This document shows positions 1 to 12,700 of a DNA stretch of 64,000 nt, in pieces. The notes beneath the pieces were generated by a model. It ran no database searches and had not been told where the DNA came from. It worked only from the letters and a program-made list of their open reading frames with translations. Position numbers and translations under genes: made by a program. The DNA lies in contig JBOZIK010000001.1 in the NCBI GenBank assembly GCA_051453625.1, forward strand, positions 6,508,602-6,572,601. Reading direction: 5' to 3'. Source of the DNA: Welwitschia mirabilis (lineage: Eukaryota; Gnetophyta; Gnetopsida; Welwitschiales). Each line of letters starts with the position of its first letter. Positions within the stretch are counted from its first letter, which is position 1.

Positions 1-2690
1 TCAACAATTTTTAGATGGAAGAAAATTTGGAACAATAATGAAGGGATTACAAAACTTATGCATAATACATGGAAAATGGAAATACCATGTTGTGCTCAAT
101 ATAGGCTTTGGTCTAAACTTAGGGCTATTAAAGAAAAACTTCTTAGATTATCTTTCACCAAGAAGAATAGTTCAAAACCAAAAAAAAAAAAAAACTCAAG
201 AAAAATATCTTTCTTAGTGTTAGTGTGTAAGATTAGATTGAAATAAGTTTGGCGATGAGAGCAATAAACTTTTTCATTCTTATGCTTCCATTAAACATTT
301 GTGTAGGCATTAAAGGTTTAGAAGGCAAGTGGCCTATTTATCAAAAGGACATTGAAAAGGAAGCACTTAACTTTTTCAAGAGCATTCTAAGTGAAGGCAC
401 TCTAATTGATAACTGTAAGGTGGATACATTCGTATAAGATCTTAACAGAAAGCTCCATCTAAAACATATTAAATTAATAAACAAAATGCCCTTAATGGAG
501 GAGGTAAGAAATTTTATCTTCTCAATGTCAAATAATAAATATCCTAGTACAAATGGCTTTCCAACCAAATTCTTTAAAATTAATTAGGATTTAGTTAAGG
601 AAGATGTTCTCAATATGGTTTTTGAATTTTGGAAATCAATAAGCTCATTAAGGAGCTTAACTACACTTGGATCATTCTTATTCTAAAAAAGAGAATGCTA
701 AATCCTTTAAGAAATTTAGACCCATTAGTTTATGTTTAATAGTCTATAAGGTCCTATCAAAATTTCTTGCTCTAAGGATTAAAAAGATACCCCAAGTATT
801 ATGACTTAAGAAAAAGTAGGATTTTTACAAGGATGTAAAATTGTAGATCAGACTCTTTTAGTTCAAAAAATTATTTATTCTACTTCTAAATTAAAAAATC
901 CCAATATTGCTCTCAGGCTAGATATTTTCAAGGCCTATGATAAAATCAGTTAGAACTATATGATAAATGTACTTGAAAGGTATGACTTTACTAATCATTG
1001 GATTAGTAAACTTGAATATTTTTATACTTCTAGTAATTTTTTATTCTCATCAAGGGTGTCAAAACTACCTCTTTTGATGCCCTTATGGTCTAAAAGAAGG
1101 GGATCCTATTTATGCTTATCTCTTTATTTTACTAAGGAAGGATTTTCTACAAGACTTAGATCTCTTAAGGAAAAGGGCTTTGTAAAATGTATTACCCTTA
1201 CTTATGGTTGTGAGGAATATAATTTACCCACTCACAGTTTGTGAATTATATAATGCCCTTTATTGAAGGCAACTTATCCTTTATTACTGTTATAAAAATG
1301 TTTTTATAGGATGTTTTTCTAAGACTTAGGACTTATACTTAATCTTTACAAGAGTAATTTTTATTGCTTTAACATTGAAGATAATGAGGCAAATGTATTT
1401 AGTCATATCCTTGAATGTGATATAGACTAGTTTTCTAAAAAATATTTGGGTTTGACTTTGTTTATGAGTAGGATAAATAATGATATGTTGAGTGATGTGC
1501 TAGACAAAGTTCATGAAAGATTAGCTAGTTAGAAAGATTATCTTCTTTCACATGCAGGTAGATTTTAGCTCATTAGACCTTGTATTCAAGCTATTCCACT
1601 TTATCTTATATTCACTCTAAAAGCTCCTAAATCTATTATTAACTCTCTGGAGAATATAGAAATATCCTTCTTGAGGGCCTTGATCTTAAAAATTTGTTAG
1701 CTATGACCATTACCCTTATGAGTAAGCTCATATGCTAGTTGCATACAAAAAACGAACCTTGAATTTCTGTTATGAAGCATATATAGATTCATGGAAATAT
1801 TTCCTTTTGTCAATTTCAAATGATAGTGGATGTCTCTTCCACTTGATGAGCTTTTCAAAAAAACAAGGATTGGTTTTGTCAAAGAATAACTCTTAATGCA
1901 TAGGATTATAGGTGGAATAATCATGACTCAAATAGGATATGCATTTATAATGGGTCATTATGAATGAGATGAAAAAGCTAGTTTTTTATGTAATAGAGTC
2001 TTAACACATGGACATGAATTTTTTGCTTATAAGCTTATAAAAGAAAAACTTTCAACAAAAGATTTTATTTATCAGAGGGAAATAATTAGAAATAATGTAT
2101 GCATTTGTGAATAGATTAAAGAAGACTCTCATCTTTTCCTTCACTTTTCTTTAACCACTTACATTATGAGGAAACTTAATGATCTTTATATTAGTCTTAG
2201 AACTGATAACTCCATTTGGACAATAGTTAGATCTTGAAAACAAAACTCTGACAAATTGAATAATCATGTTTAAAATGCTTTTATAATCATTCTTCTCTAT
2301 CATATGTAAAAAAAAAAAATAATCATAAATCTCTCTCTTAGTATATGCTTTTCTCTGCAAATTCTATTTGGTTTCATACCCTTAATGAATGAAAATACTT
2401 AGTTCAAGAATAAGTTTCAAGTGCTGGAATTAATGTTCATAGATCTCAATCCTGTAAGTGATTTGTTTTTTTCCCCTTCTTTGTTATGTACTATTCTTAT
2501 TTGTCTTTGATGCTTACTTTTTATTCTTTAGGCTACATGATGCCTCTTTACTAACTTATTCCTTTCAAGCTGGATCCTGTCGTATGACCTTGTATTATAA
2601 TATAAGGATTTCTATTTTTTTTCAAAGGGGAAAAAATTATGTTACATGTATTAAAATACACTATTTTTTTGAATTAATTTTTTTTAAAAT
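1..2690 (+). pseudogene. L1-type LINE ORF2 (reverse transcriptase) remnant
   Basis: A decayed non-LTR retrotransposon that would have encoded an endonuclease/reverse transcriptase polyprotein; it is cut by the left window edge. In frame 1 from base 1 a stretch reads like the pre-RT linker of plant LINEs (FRWKKIW...LWSKLRAIKEKL). From about 712 the RT motif FRPISLCLIVYKVLSKFLA is clear, and near 918 in another frame LDIFKAYDKI is the first catalytic-aspartate motif. Around 1438 YLGLTLFMSR and around 1530-1600 the LLSHAGRF..IRPCIQAIP block match the thumb region. From 1980 to 2160 a zf-RVT-like tail is readable (FFAYKLIKEKLSTKDF). The FADD box is not recognisable, and stops and frameshifts are frequent. 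A T-rich tail to about 2690 may be the 3' UTR; the exact end is a guess. Family and orientation are sure; no protein can be made. Confidence 0.88.
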
Positions 2691-3891
2691 TTCATAAAAG
2701 ATACTATTTGTTTATTAATAACATTTCTTTAGAAGACTACTTTGTGTCTCAATTGAATTTCTAGTTTTCCATTTTTAATTTTTATTGACTCATCCATTCT
2801 TGAGTATTAATTCTTACATAATATGCCTAATAGGAAGTTTCTAAGAGCATTTGACAGCTCAAAATTCAAATTCTAGAAACCATGAAAATTTGATAAATGT
2901 TTAAAAATTAGGATTTATGGTGGATGTGACATGACTAATAACATGATTATTGACTTTCTAAAAATAATAGATACATCATACATGAAAGGATCTTGCAACC
3001 ATTTTTTTTCCTTCTCACCTAAGAGACCATCTATCTTACCAGAAGATTTTTAGAGACCTGAAGGTTATTTCTTTAAAATATATGCAACAAAAACTAGTGA
3101 TCCTGATGGTCAAAATAAAAAGAAAGTTGTGATTATCTAATATAAAGACATGGTTCCCAACTCTTTGACCATTAAAAACCAACCAAAAAATAAAGAGACA
3201 AAAAAATTGGAATATGATATCTACCAAATTACATTTAAAAGTCTCATATCTTCCATTCATAAACAAATGAATGCTGCTTTCAATCATCTTAATAAATATC
3301 ATTTTATAAAGTATTAACTTACAAACAAAACTCTTAAATGAATTAATTCACTATAATAAGGAAACCATTTGCCCTTTGATCTTTTCATTATTCTAATTGA
3401 AATTTTTTTACTAAAAATATTTTAAGCTTTTTTCTAATAGTTGAAGTTAAGAAACTAACATAAAAGGTTATAATCATTAAAGTTCAGAAACTTGTATTAA
3501 TGATAGAAGAAAACTACATAATAATCAAATGACTAATTGAACTTTATAATAATAATCACAGTAGAATAATGGCCAATTAACACAACATAAAATTTATTTT
3601 AAGGATAAAGAAGAGTAAAAAGAAGAAGATGCTAAGAGGCATTTAATTAAGCATAATACTAAAGAGTTAAATAATAATATACAAGAAAGAATAATAAGAA
3701 TGGAGACACTATTAATATGGATGAATATGTTTTATCTATTGTGAAAAACATATAGCGAATAACCATGGTTGTCTAAATAGCCATTGATATGAGGAAGTAA
3801 AAGTAATATAGAATAAACTACAGTTAAATTAGAAGCAAAAACATAAGATAGGCTACAATCAAATATATCATTGTGACTATATGAAGTCTAG
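2691..3891. other. Intergenic, no recognisable gene
   Basis: AT-rich sequence between the LINE remnant and the gag-only LTR element. Short open frames exist on both strands, but none shows a motif I recognise, and base use does not differ from surrounding decayed DNA. Confidence 0.6.
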
Positions 3892-4259
3892 TAATTGCTT
3901 TATCAAAGCTAAAACCAAATCGTAAACTTATAAAACACCATAAGCCCAATGCAGAATAATATAAAAATAAAAATAAAACTTTGATATATTTTTTACATGC
4001 ATAATATGAAACCTAATTAGGTGTTATACATACTTATAGTCTAAACAGAACACAAAAACGATAAGATCATCCAGGAAATTAAGAGTACTTATGGGCTTTT
4101 TTTAGCCTACATAAGTAATTAACACATTTTATCCTTATCAAATAAGGGATTATTTAAGATATCTAAGCAACCTATACTTGATCTAGTTATTAGTAGCTAA
4201 TACTTTTATCAAGTATCTTATTTTTACAGCTAACTTAATTATGACTCAAATATCTAATA
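3892..4259 (-). repeat. 3' LTR of gag-only copia element
   Basis: Aligns along its length with 6550-6909, e.g. the shared blocks around tacatgcataatat, tatgggctttt..agcctac and ccttatcaaataagg. Its outer minus-strand 5' end is TATTAGATATT, a one-base change from the canonical TG start. Confidence 0.85.
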
Positions 4260-4260
4260 A

Positions 4261-4276
4261 CCCATTCCCCTCTTTG
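4261..4276 (-). promoter_or_regulatory. Polypurine tract of gag-only copia element
   Basis: On the minus strand reads AAAGAGGGGAATGGG immediately before the 3' LTR. It is the expected plus-strand priming site and fixes the element's orientation. Confidence 0.85.
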
Positions 4277-4599
4277 ATGGTAACTTCACTAAACTTAGTT
4301 ATCACATAAATATTTACAATTGAGACATAAATTTCATAAGGAAAAGAAATTCTATTGATGTATTCCATAACCCCTCATATAAAATTTTTGTCCATATGCA
4401 ATATGATAAAGTAATACAAATGACACACTAATGTGGATTTTAACTTAACCTCAACAAACTAAATAAGAATCTCATCTTTGAGAAGGAATCTCATCTTCAT
4501 AAATACAATTGTATAAATATTTTCTCCAATGTGAATTTTGAGCTTAATTACTATAATTAAAATTAAGTATCTTCTCCAAGAATGTGGATTTTACCTCAA

Positions 4600-5420
4600 C
4601 TTCTATAAGTGAACCAATCTTACTTTTACTAAGCACTTTTACTTATTGAGATTAATAAGTTTGAGACTCTTTAGGTACATCCTTCTTATACTCTTCCAAA
4701 GCCATAAGAGCATTAAATTTTTTTTACTATTACATCCAATACATCTTGAGCTTAAACTTTATAATTGATTAAAAAATGATCTACTTTCTTACAATAGAAA
4801 CATCATTGTTTAGATCAATTTGATTTGGAACCCTTGATTTTAGAAATTAAAGATTTTTCTCCATAATATGATCTCCTAGGAAATTTTCACTTTCCACCAT
4901 TAATATGAAGATTTCGTTTTGAATTTCTGAATTTGTATCATTTGAAGTAAAAACCACACTTACAAAGTATGCTACCATACTATTTAATAGGATTTCTTTA
5001 GCATCATCATCTATAATAACTTGGTTGATGCTAGTGAGTTGAGAATGTATCGAGTGAAATGTATTAATATAGGAAACAATATTACTCTTACATTCATCTT
5101 GAGGCTATAAAGCTAGTGCTTTAGTGATATAGTAGTACAAATAATTTTAGATCCAACAAATTAGTTTAATGTATTCAATACTTCTTTGGATTTAGAATTT
5201 AACTTGATTAAATGAAGATAACGATCAATTATAGCAACCCTAGTAGTGAAACAACCATCTCATCTTTAACCTTCTAAGCCATCGTTTTATTTGCATCTTG
5301 TGACTTATTTTGGTTACTAGAAACATAGCCCTATAAACTTTCCTCAATTAAAATAAATATCTTTTTTTAATCAAGTGTGAAAACTTTGGTGTTTAAACTT
5401 TTCAACCTTTGATTTTTTTT
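4600..5420 (-). pseudogene. copia-type gag remnant with zinc knuckle
   Basis: Minus-strand frames across this interval resemble the plant copia gag polyprotein (UBN2-like capsid region followed by a CCHC knuckle). The knuckle reads CFYCKKVDHFLINY at about 4760-4803: the two first cysteines and the histidine are in register, and the last cysteine is tyrosine (TGT to TAT). Upstream are K/D-rich segments typical of the capsid part. Many stops and at least two frame changes break it. The gag would form the nucleocapsid that packages the element RNA. No protease or pol follows. The assignment rests on the knuckle, spacing and LTR context; capsid similarity is weak by eye. Confidence 0.7.
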
Positions 5421-6297
5421 TTCCATTTTAAAAAATGTTTAAAACACTATGTAAACCCTAGAAAAGCTTATGCGCATAGTTTCACAGGATGGAGATGATG
5501 AGGTCGATCCATGACATGACTTTTTATTTTTCACATTTTGCTTGAAGGGTTGATAGAAGATAGTGCATTAAGCTATTTCTAAGGGCTAACTTGATCTTCC
5601 TCCCAAATTCTCTCTTTTTTGTTTTTCCAAAAAAAAAGATAGTTAGGTTCACAAACCGAATCTATTATAAAGAATTACTTGTAAACATAATCCTTTTTTT
5701 GCCTTGTTTTAGGAATCAAGAAATTCTTTCTTTATAACATAGATTTATTTATCTTTTTTTTATTTCAATCTTGATCCCCACACTACCTTTAGTACACTGG
5801 CACCAACCATAACCTAGGTATGTGGGATTAATTATTGAAAAAATGAAATAAGACAAAATCTTGGTACTAAGAAAAAAATGAATGTTAAAATATAAATACT
5901 AAAGAAACCTTGCCAAAATACAAAACTCCTTGTAGAATTTATTGCTTGAAATGATTTCAAAGAAAATAAAACCATCAAAAAGCAAAATAAAAAAGTAGGG
6001 AAAAAAAGGATTAGTGAATAGGGGTTTGTACTAAATGAATTTCCACTACTACAAAATATTGTCTACATTTATGGTAGTGACATTTTGAAATCCAAACCAC
6101 TTAATCAATATATCTTTTAAAAAATAACAAAATCTCTATTTCATATTTTCAAATAAAAATAGACAAGAAGGTTTTCAAAATGAATAAGCTGGGTAGATTC
6201 AAAATGGATGAAGATATTATTAAGACTAAAAGTTATATGCATGTTGTTAATAAACAATGAGTAATAAGATTAGATGTAAAGGGGAAAAGAGCAAACT

Positions 6298-6325
6298 ACA
6301 CACACACACACCCACACACACAAAC
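6298..6325. repeat. (CA)n microsatellite
   Basis: A short CA run interrupted once by a CC, inside the 5' leader of the gag-only element. Confidence 0.9.
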
Positions 6326-6535
6326 CAACCAAATATTTGTAATATCTACTTGGATTTTTATGCATTAAATTTGTAATAGAAATCTAAAAATGCATTTTGC
6401 TTACTATAACAAGGATCTAAGACCTTAGAAATTTAGTAGTTCTACACTCATCATTATAGTGAATAATTTAATTTTAAAAAAACTTTAGTGCAATTAGAGT
6501 GTAGTTTCACTAGCATTATTATTTGTGTTTGGATT

Positions 6536-6549
6536 ACTCTCATATCATT
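6536..6549 (-). promoter_or_regulatory. Primer-binding site (tRNA-iMet type) of gag-only element
   Basis: Plus strand ACTCTCATATCA is the decayed reverse complement of TGGTATCAGAGT. It ends 2 bp from the inner edge of the 5' LTR, the usual copia arrangement. Confidence 0.7.
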
Positions 6550-6909
6550 TATTGGCTTTAGCAAAAGACAAAACTAAATAGCAAACCTAAATAACACATT
6601 AGGCTTAATTTGAAATAGTTAAAAATGAAAATAAAACTTTATATAGTTTATACATGCATAATATCAAAGTTGATTAGGTATTTATGCATGCNNNNNNNNN
6701 NTAACTCCTAGAAATAAGAGAATCTAAGGAATTAGAAGAAATTATGGGCTTTTGTTAGCCTACGTAACTAATTAGCCCATTTAACCTTATCAAATAAGGA
6801 CTTATTTACAATATTTAATTAACCTTTATTTGATCATCTATTATTAGATAAGATTTATATTAGGTATCTTACTCCACAACTAACTTAATCATCACTTCAA
6901 TATCCAACA
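6550..6909 (-). repeat. 5' LTR of gag-only copia element
   Basis: Partner of 3892-4259; includes a 10-base N gap (6692-6701). The minus-strand start TGTTGGATATT is intact at 6909. Confidence 0.85.
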
Positions 6910-9900
6910 TTTAGTAAAGTTGTTAAAATGATACTTCAAAGTGAAGAACTTTTAATTTCGAATGCGTCATCTCATGAAGGGTTCTAAAACTTCATTTTTA
7001 TAGTAATGGCATTCTATTTTATAAAGCATCACACTTGTCATATAATAAACCTATCTGTTAAAGATCTAAGTTTAATACCTTTTGAATTAAATTTAATGAT
7101 CTTTGGTATAATTAAATTATTGGCGTAAATTTTCATGTCAATAATCTAAATTTTTTTGATTCTAATTATTGGAAATTTCTATTGGGATATTATGGTCATG
7201 TTATTGTAGTCTCTTCATGATGTTTCTTTGACCTACAGCTACAAAAAATTCCATCCTTAGGACCTTAAAATGTAAAGGTTCAATCCTTTCAGCTTTTTTT
7301 ATTATAAGCTAGGATATTTACAACTATGTTTCTGAGATATGAGGACGTAAGTACTATGAACAAGCAACAATTGGTAGTGATAAAAGGTAAAGATTTGAAG
7401 GTAGTGTGGAGTAGTAGGATTCATATGTATAAGGGATTAATAGAAATGTAAACAATTGTTTCAATAATAACATGAGATCTAGACATGATAGAAACATTGC
7501 ATGAAAGCACAATCGTGATAAACCATTAAAGGTTGTGGAGTGAAGAGAAGTGTTAATGTTTTAAAAGAAGGAAAAATGAGGAGATATTTCATGCTTTATG
7601 ATGGAAAAAAATTCTAGATGGAAGGTTTCTCTCATCCAATAATTTCAAGGGAAAAAAAAAGATGAAAATTTAAAAAAAAAATATGATTATATATTACACT
7701 TAAATTTTAAATAAGTTTTAATTAGAGGGCCTTAACTCTCTATATCAATAATTTAAAAATAAATATTTTAAAAATACTACATTTTGCTACGTTTCTATGA
7801 TAGATGACATGTAAGCTGGAAGGCCTTAATTCTCTTAGGTACATCTTAAAATAATTTTTAAATTTTTAAATTTTTTATTTTACTTCTTATTGCAAAAACT
7901 TTTTTAATTTTTTATTTAATCTTTTCTTACTTTTAAATAAACTATATGGGCATGAAAATTTTGTTATGTTTAGTTGATTATGTAAGAGAATTTTCTTTGT
8001 TTCTCAATAAAGTAATTCATGCTTACATTGGAATGTTAAAGTTTTTCTAATTCTCAAGGATAAATCTAAAATACTTTTTTAGAAATTTAATCCCATTATT
8101 GCTTAAAGAAGTATTAAAATGATAGTTAAGGGATTAAATTACATTTAAATTATTTTTATAGATTTTAATTCCTTAATCTATTCATTAATTTAATTTTTAT
8201 ATCTTTATTTATATTAAAATAATTTAATGGTAAATTATTATTTTAAGATTTTTTTCCCCTTTATATTATATGATCTATAATTTTTTTCCTTTATATTATA
8301 TGATCAACCATAGAACATTAGTGTTCTATGGTTGATCATTGCCACTGAATCTTTGAAAATTCATGCATTTATTTATAGCTCACTTTAGATTATAAGGGTT
8401 TTAATATCATAATCTTAACCTGATTTAAATTGCATTCAATGACATAAGTCATTTAATATTTCAAAAAGTCTTAATCTTCATCAAGGTTATAACTACTTAC
8501 ATTATTTGATCTATCATCATGATGATTTCTTTCATCATTTATTTCTAATATTCCCATACTTTTTCATAATAAAATCACATTTTATGATTATGCACCTCAT
8601 ACATTAACCTTTTGTAATATAATAAATATTTCTTATAAATTGATTACTTGATAATGAGATTTAATAATCTTACTTACATTTTTAATCCTTATGTTAATTA
8701 AAAAATCTTAATTATTTTTTGTTCTATTGACAATAGTTTTTAATGTATGAATTAGTACTTGATGGTTCTTAAGTGTTAATGGTTTATGAATCAATGGTAT
8801 GTTATCTTTTATTCTTCTTTTGGTAGAATTATATTTCTATCTATACTATATTAAGATTATTACATTTTAAATCATTATCATGCTAATAGTAATAACCTAA
8901 GATGATTTACTTATAAACTACTATTTGAAAATGGTTTATGTAAATATCCATTTATATAATAGATATATAATTATAACCAAAATATATTGTCATAATACTA
9001 GTATTATAACATATAAAATAAACCTAATCTAAAAATATATTATAATTATCTATAAACTAAACTATGAAGAGATGTGATCTATATGTCATAAGCTCTCATA
9101 GTAAGATAAAATAACTAGAAATTTGTGATTGAAAAACAAATTTTCATGGTAAAAAAATATATATAGTCTTCCAAGATAACTCTTATAAAGGACCATAAAA
9201 GATATCTTAATCATCAATTCTCAATATCATCAAGACTTTGATTTCATTTTTACATATCCTTCCTTAATCTTTGAGTTTTTAAAATGAATAATTTAAAATA
9301 GTGGTGATATGGTTAACATTGTAGAGGTAGTTTGCTTTATAAACATTCTAAACACATTCCAGATTTAGATACATTCATATCTTATTATTAATGATGTCAT
9401 AAATGAATAGACTTCAATGATCTTAACATTTGTTAGAAATTTTTTCTAAAGGGTTTTTATGTCTTTAATATATTAGGATTTTTCAATTTCTAATAATTTT
9501 ACACATCTTATTATATTTATGACTAGCACATCCATTCTTTCACAACCCTAGTAATGTTAAGAAGACTAATGTATTAAGGTAACTTGAAAAGTCAAGTCAA
9601 AAGGGAATAGAAAGATGGAAAGAATGATTTGAAATAATAAAACGATCAACAACCTTTTCCTTAGAATGTAATTAGTAGATATACATCCAAATTTTGGTTT
9701 CTTCATTTGGATTTTACTCTTATTAATTATTAATCTTACTATTAAAAGTGATTGATCTTTTTACATTCATCACTATAGTAATGACCTTACCAATTAAATG
9801 TATAACTTATAGGACTTCAATCCTTTATTAAGATTCAAAGGTTATAATTACATGACTAATACACTACTAATAATAATAATCATAATTGAAAAATAAATAC

Positions 9901-10300
9901 ATTTAAAAAAAAGTGGACTCTTACACAAACACATCAATCTTAAATTAACATTACTTAAGTAGTCTAAATGCTAAATAATTAATCATTTAGTGAATTTTAT
10001 TTTCCTAACTTAAGATGACCTGATGTTGCTTACTACTAGTTGATTTCTAAATTTTTGAAACTTTATTATGTTTAGTGGATTTTCTTGGAATGTCTATAAC
10101 CTAATCTATTAATGACACATATTTTACATTTATCATATCATTATGATAAAATTCTTGTATTATATAGAATTTTATTGCAATATATTTCATTTTATTATGA
10201 AAAGAATAATTTTTTTATCATGTGAATCGTAGATGACTATTTACACGTACCCCTAGTGAATCCATTACAATCCTTTATTAACTTTCTCTTTGAGATATTA
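6910..10300. other. AT-rich sequence without recognisable gene
   Basis: I see no coding motif. The right part probably includes the decayed 3' region (RNase H, leader, LTR) of the copia element whose pol lies at 10.4-12.7 kb on the minus strand, but I could not place those domains. The palindrome at 8300-8339 is listed separately. Confidence 0.5.
8300..8339. repeat. Perfect 18-bp inverted repeat with 4-bp loop
   Basis: Arms 8300-8317 (ATGATCAACCATAGAACA) and 8322-8339 are exact reverse complements around TTAG. Just upstream a pyrimidine/AT block (tttttttcc..tttatattatatgatc) is present twice (8247-8275 and 8281-8305), so the hairpin sits at the edge of a local direct duplication. Confidence 0.95.
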
Positions 10301-10399
10301 ATAAATATTTTAATAATATTAGTTAATTTATTGTAGGTTTCCTTGTATCTTGACAATAACTAAACTTTGAATTCTTCATCTTCTTAAAATGAATTCCAA

Positions 10400-12700
10400 A
10401 CATTCTTGTTCCCTTTAGTTACTTTAAAATAATAGCAACCACACTCTAGTGACTCTATTTTGATCTAACCATATATCTCGCTCCTAGTTTAACTCCATAG
10501 GAAATATTATATTAAAGATTAGTGTCATACATTAAGTTCCTATTAGTTTAAAATACAATGACTTATTTTCATTTTGTTCTTCTTTATCAGTAATTAACTT
10601 CATGTTTTATTCCATTAATGTAAACATTATTTTATTATTTTTCATATCAAAATTTTTTAACATATCACTAATGTACTTTGATTAATTCAAGAAATTCTGA
10701 TTATTTTCATTACTCACTTTGATACTTAAATGTTATTTTACCAATTCTATATTGATGGTTTCTTTTTGCAATATCTTTCTTCAACTTCATAATGTCATCT
10801 TCATCTTCTTTAGCAATAAAGATATTGTTTATAAACATAATAAGATATGTTATCTTACCTTTTCCATGATTGATAATTTAGCACTAATGTCCTGATACTT
10901 GCACATATCAATTCATAATTTCACTAAGATATTTCTAAGCTTAATGTATCATGCACTTGGCACTTGATTAATTGATGTAGTAACTTCCTTAATGTACACA
11001 TATTCTACTCATATATCTTTACCATAAAACCTTAGGATGAGTTAGGTAGAGTTCCTCCTTAAGATTTCTATTAAAGAGTGCCATTATTTCATCAAGCTAA
11101 TGCATCTTCCATCTTTTTGTACTTATAATATAACCAAGATTCAAATGATCTTTTCATTTTGATATTGTTACAAATACTTATATGTAGTTAGTTTGATTCT
11201 TTTGAATTTATTTTTTTCCCTTAGTTACCCAACAATCTAACTTATACTTATTAAGCATTTTATTATATTTATAGTTATTGTGGAACATCCATTTATTTCT
11301 TACTAGTTTCGTTCCTAGAGATAAGTCCATCATATCCTAAGTATCATTTTATATCAAAGACTTAGATTCTGTGTTTATTACATCTCTTCACTTCATAGCT
11401 TTCTTAAATGTTATTTGTTCATTATTATAAGTAAGGTAAGTTTCTAGAAAATGTAGTTCTAGTTTTAGCTTTTCATCATTATTTATTTTATGAGTTAAAA
11501 TACTTTGATGAGCATTTTTTCTGATTTAATTCTATTAAACTTTAATGAACTTTACAAAATTATCTACCTATGAGTGTAAGCTTAGATATCTTTACATTCA
11601 CGTGTAATTATTAGAAAATTCTTTATTAAAGCCTTACTTCAAAGTTTGTAGTTGAAGATATTCCATTCATCCTTTTCTCTAGTTATTAAAAATTTTGATA
11701 TTGTGAACTCTTCATTTGAGTAAATGAGAGTCACTAATGTATATATTCCTATTTTTACACTTGAATTATCAAATCTACAGGGTTACTTCCATCCCCTCTA
11801 TAAAGTGTAAATCCATATAATACAATCACTTAATCTTTAATTTTCATGCTTTAACTCATGGATCTTCACTCTCTAATTTAATGTAAGGAGAATCTCTTCA
11901 TAATATCCAAATATTACATCAAGGGAAAAAATGATATTTTGATGTCATAACAACAAGACTTTATACATCTTTGTGCAGAGTCCATACTCAATAAATATAC
12001 ATGGCTAGGAATGTAGTTAAAGCTTTTTGCAACTCTATGATAAGATAAATGCATAACAATGAAATTCAAACACTTAAATGTGTCTTACACTTACAGAAAG
12101 TATTGTCCACAACTTATGAAATAGTTTTCTATCCTTCCTAGATGGACTATTTAATTGCTATATGATTATTTCAAATGATTCTCTCCATAAAAGACAAATA
12201 AGTNNNNNNNNNNTATTATATATGAGAATTTCTCATATCATATTAAAACATGTGCGATTTATTTACTTTATTATATCATTTCACTATAGTGTTTCTAGTT
12301 GTATTCTTATTATTCCTTTCATCTTTATAAATTACTTAAACTCCTCTAAGACATACTAATTATCAATATTAATATGTAAAGTTTTAATTGTATGGAAAGA
12401 ATCATTTTTAACATGACACTTTTAGTATTAAAATTACTTAAAAACTTGAAATTGTACTAAAAATAAAATATCTATATTTTTATGAATTCTTCATCAATAA
12501 AAGTGAGGAAACATCTGTTACTTCTAAAAATCTCAGTTGGCATTGATGCACATACATTTTTATGAATTCCCACTTACTATGGTTATACTATGGCTTTTCT
12601 AAATTGTATGTCTTTTAATCTTACTTAGAATAAATTCCTTTCCTTTTAGATTCTTCATCTTCAGGCGCTTCGAAATTTCTTTGAGATGAAAAATCCTCTT
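10400..12700 (-). pseudogene. Ty1/copia pol remnant (integrase and RT)
   Basis: Minus strand. At about 12560-12480 an integrase core reads CASMPTEIFRSNRCFLTFID, like the copia THTDVCGPM..FLTFIDD block, with the first catalytic Asp changed. At 11420-11200 the start of RT reads DMMDLSLGTKLVRNKWMF, like WELV..P...I..KWV. Around 11090 LFNRNLKEELYLTHPKVLW matches AFLNG.L.EE.Y..QP.GF. At 10821-10838 the YVDD box has become FINN, both aspartates being asparagine through GAT to AAT. Stops occur throughout. I could not find its LTRs; gag and the 5' end may lie in or beyond the 789-base gap at 13702. Family and strand are confident, limits approximate. Confidence 0.82.
12204..12213. other. Assembly gap (10 N)
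   Basis: Run of ten N inside the integrase region of the copia remnant. Confidence 1.

Larger units (their letters stand above)
3892..6909 (-). mobile_element. Gag-only Ty1/copia-type LTR element (TR-GAG-like), complete
   Basis: A 3.0-kb LTR retrotransposon on the minus strand. Direct repeats of about 365 bp lie at 3892-4259 and 6550-6909. Read on the minus strand they begin TGTTGGATATT (right copy; TATTAGATATT in the left). A purine tract abuts the left copy and an iMet-type PBS abuts the right copy, as they should for the 3' and 5' LTRs. The flanks TCTAG (3887-3891) and TTTAG (6910-6914) look like a 5-bp target-site duplication differing by one C/T change. The interior holds only a gag-like frame; the space between gag and the PPT (about 320 bp) is too small for pol, and I find no RT or integrase motif. 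It is therefore either a non-autonomous gag-only element or an internal-deletion derivative. A 10-base N gap lies in the right LTR. Confidence 0.85.

Noticed and set aside
2307-2320. A-run as poly(A) tail of the LINE
   Set aside because: Lies within or just after the zf-RVT-like part and is followed by more LINE-like 3' sequence; more likely a local A expansion.
7255-7305. tRNA-like T arm (aaaggttcaatccttt)
   Set aside because: No acceptor, D or anticodon stems could be found at the right distances.
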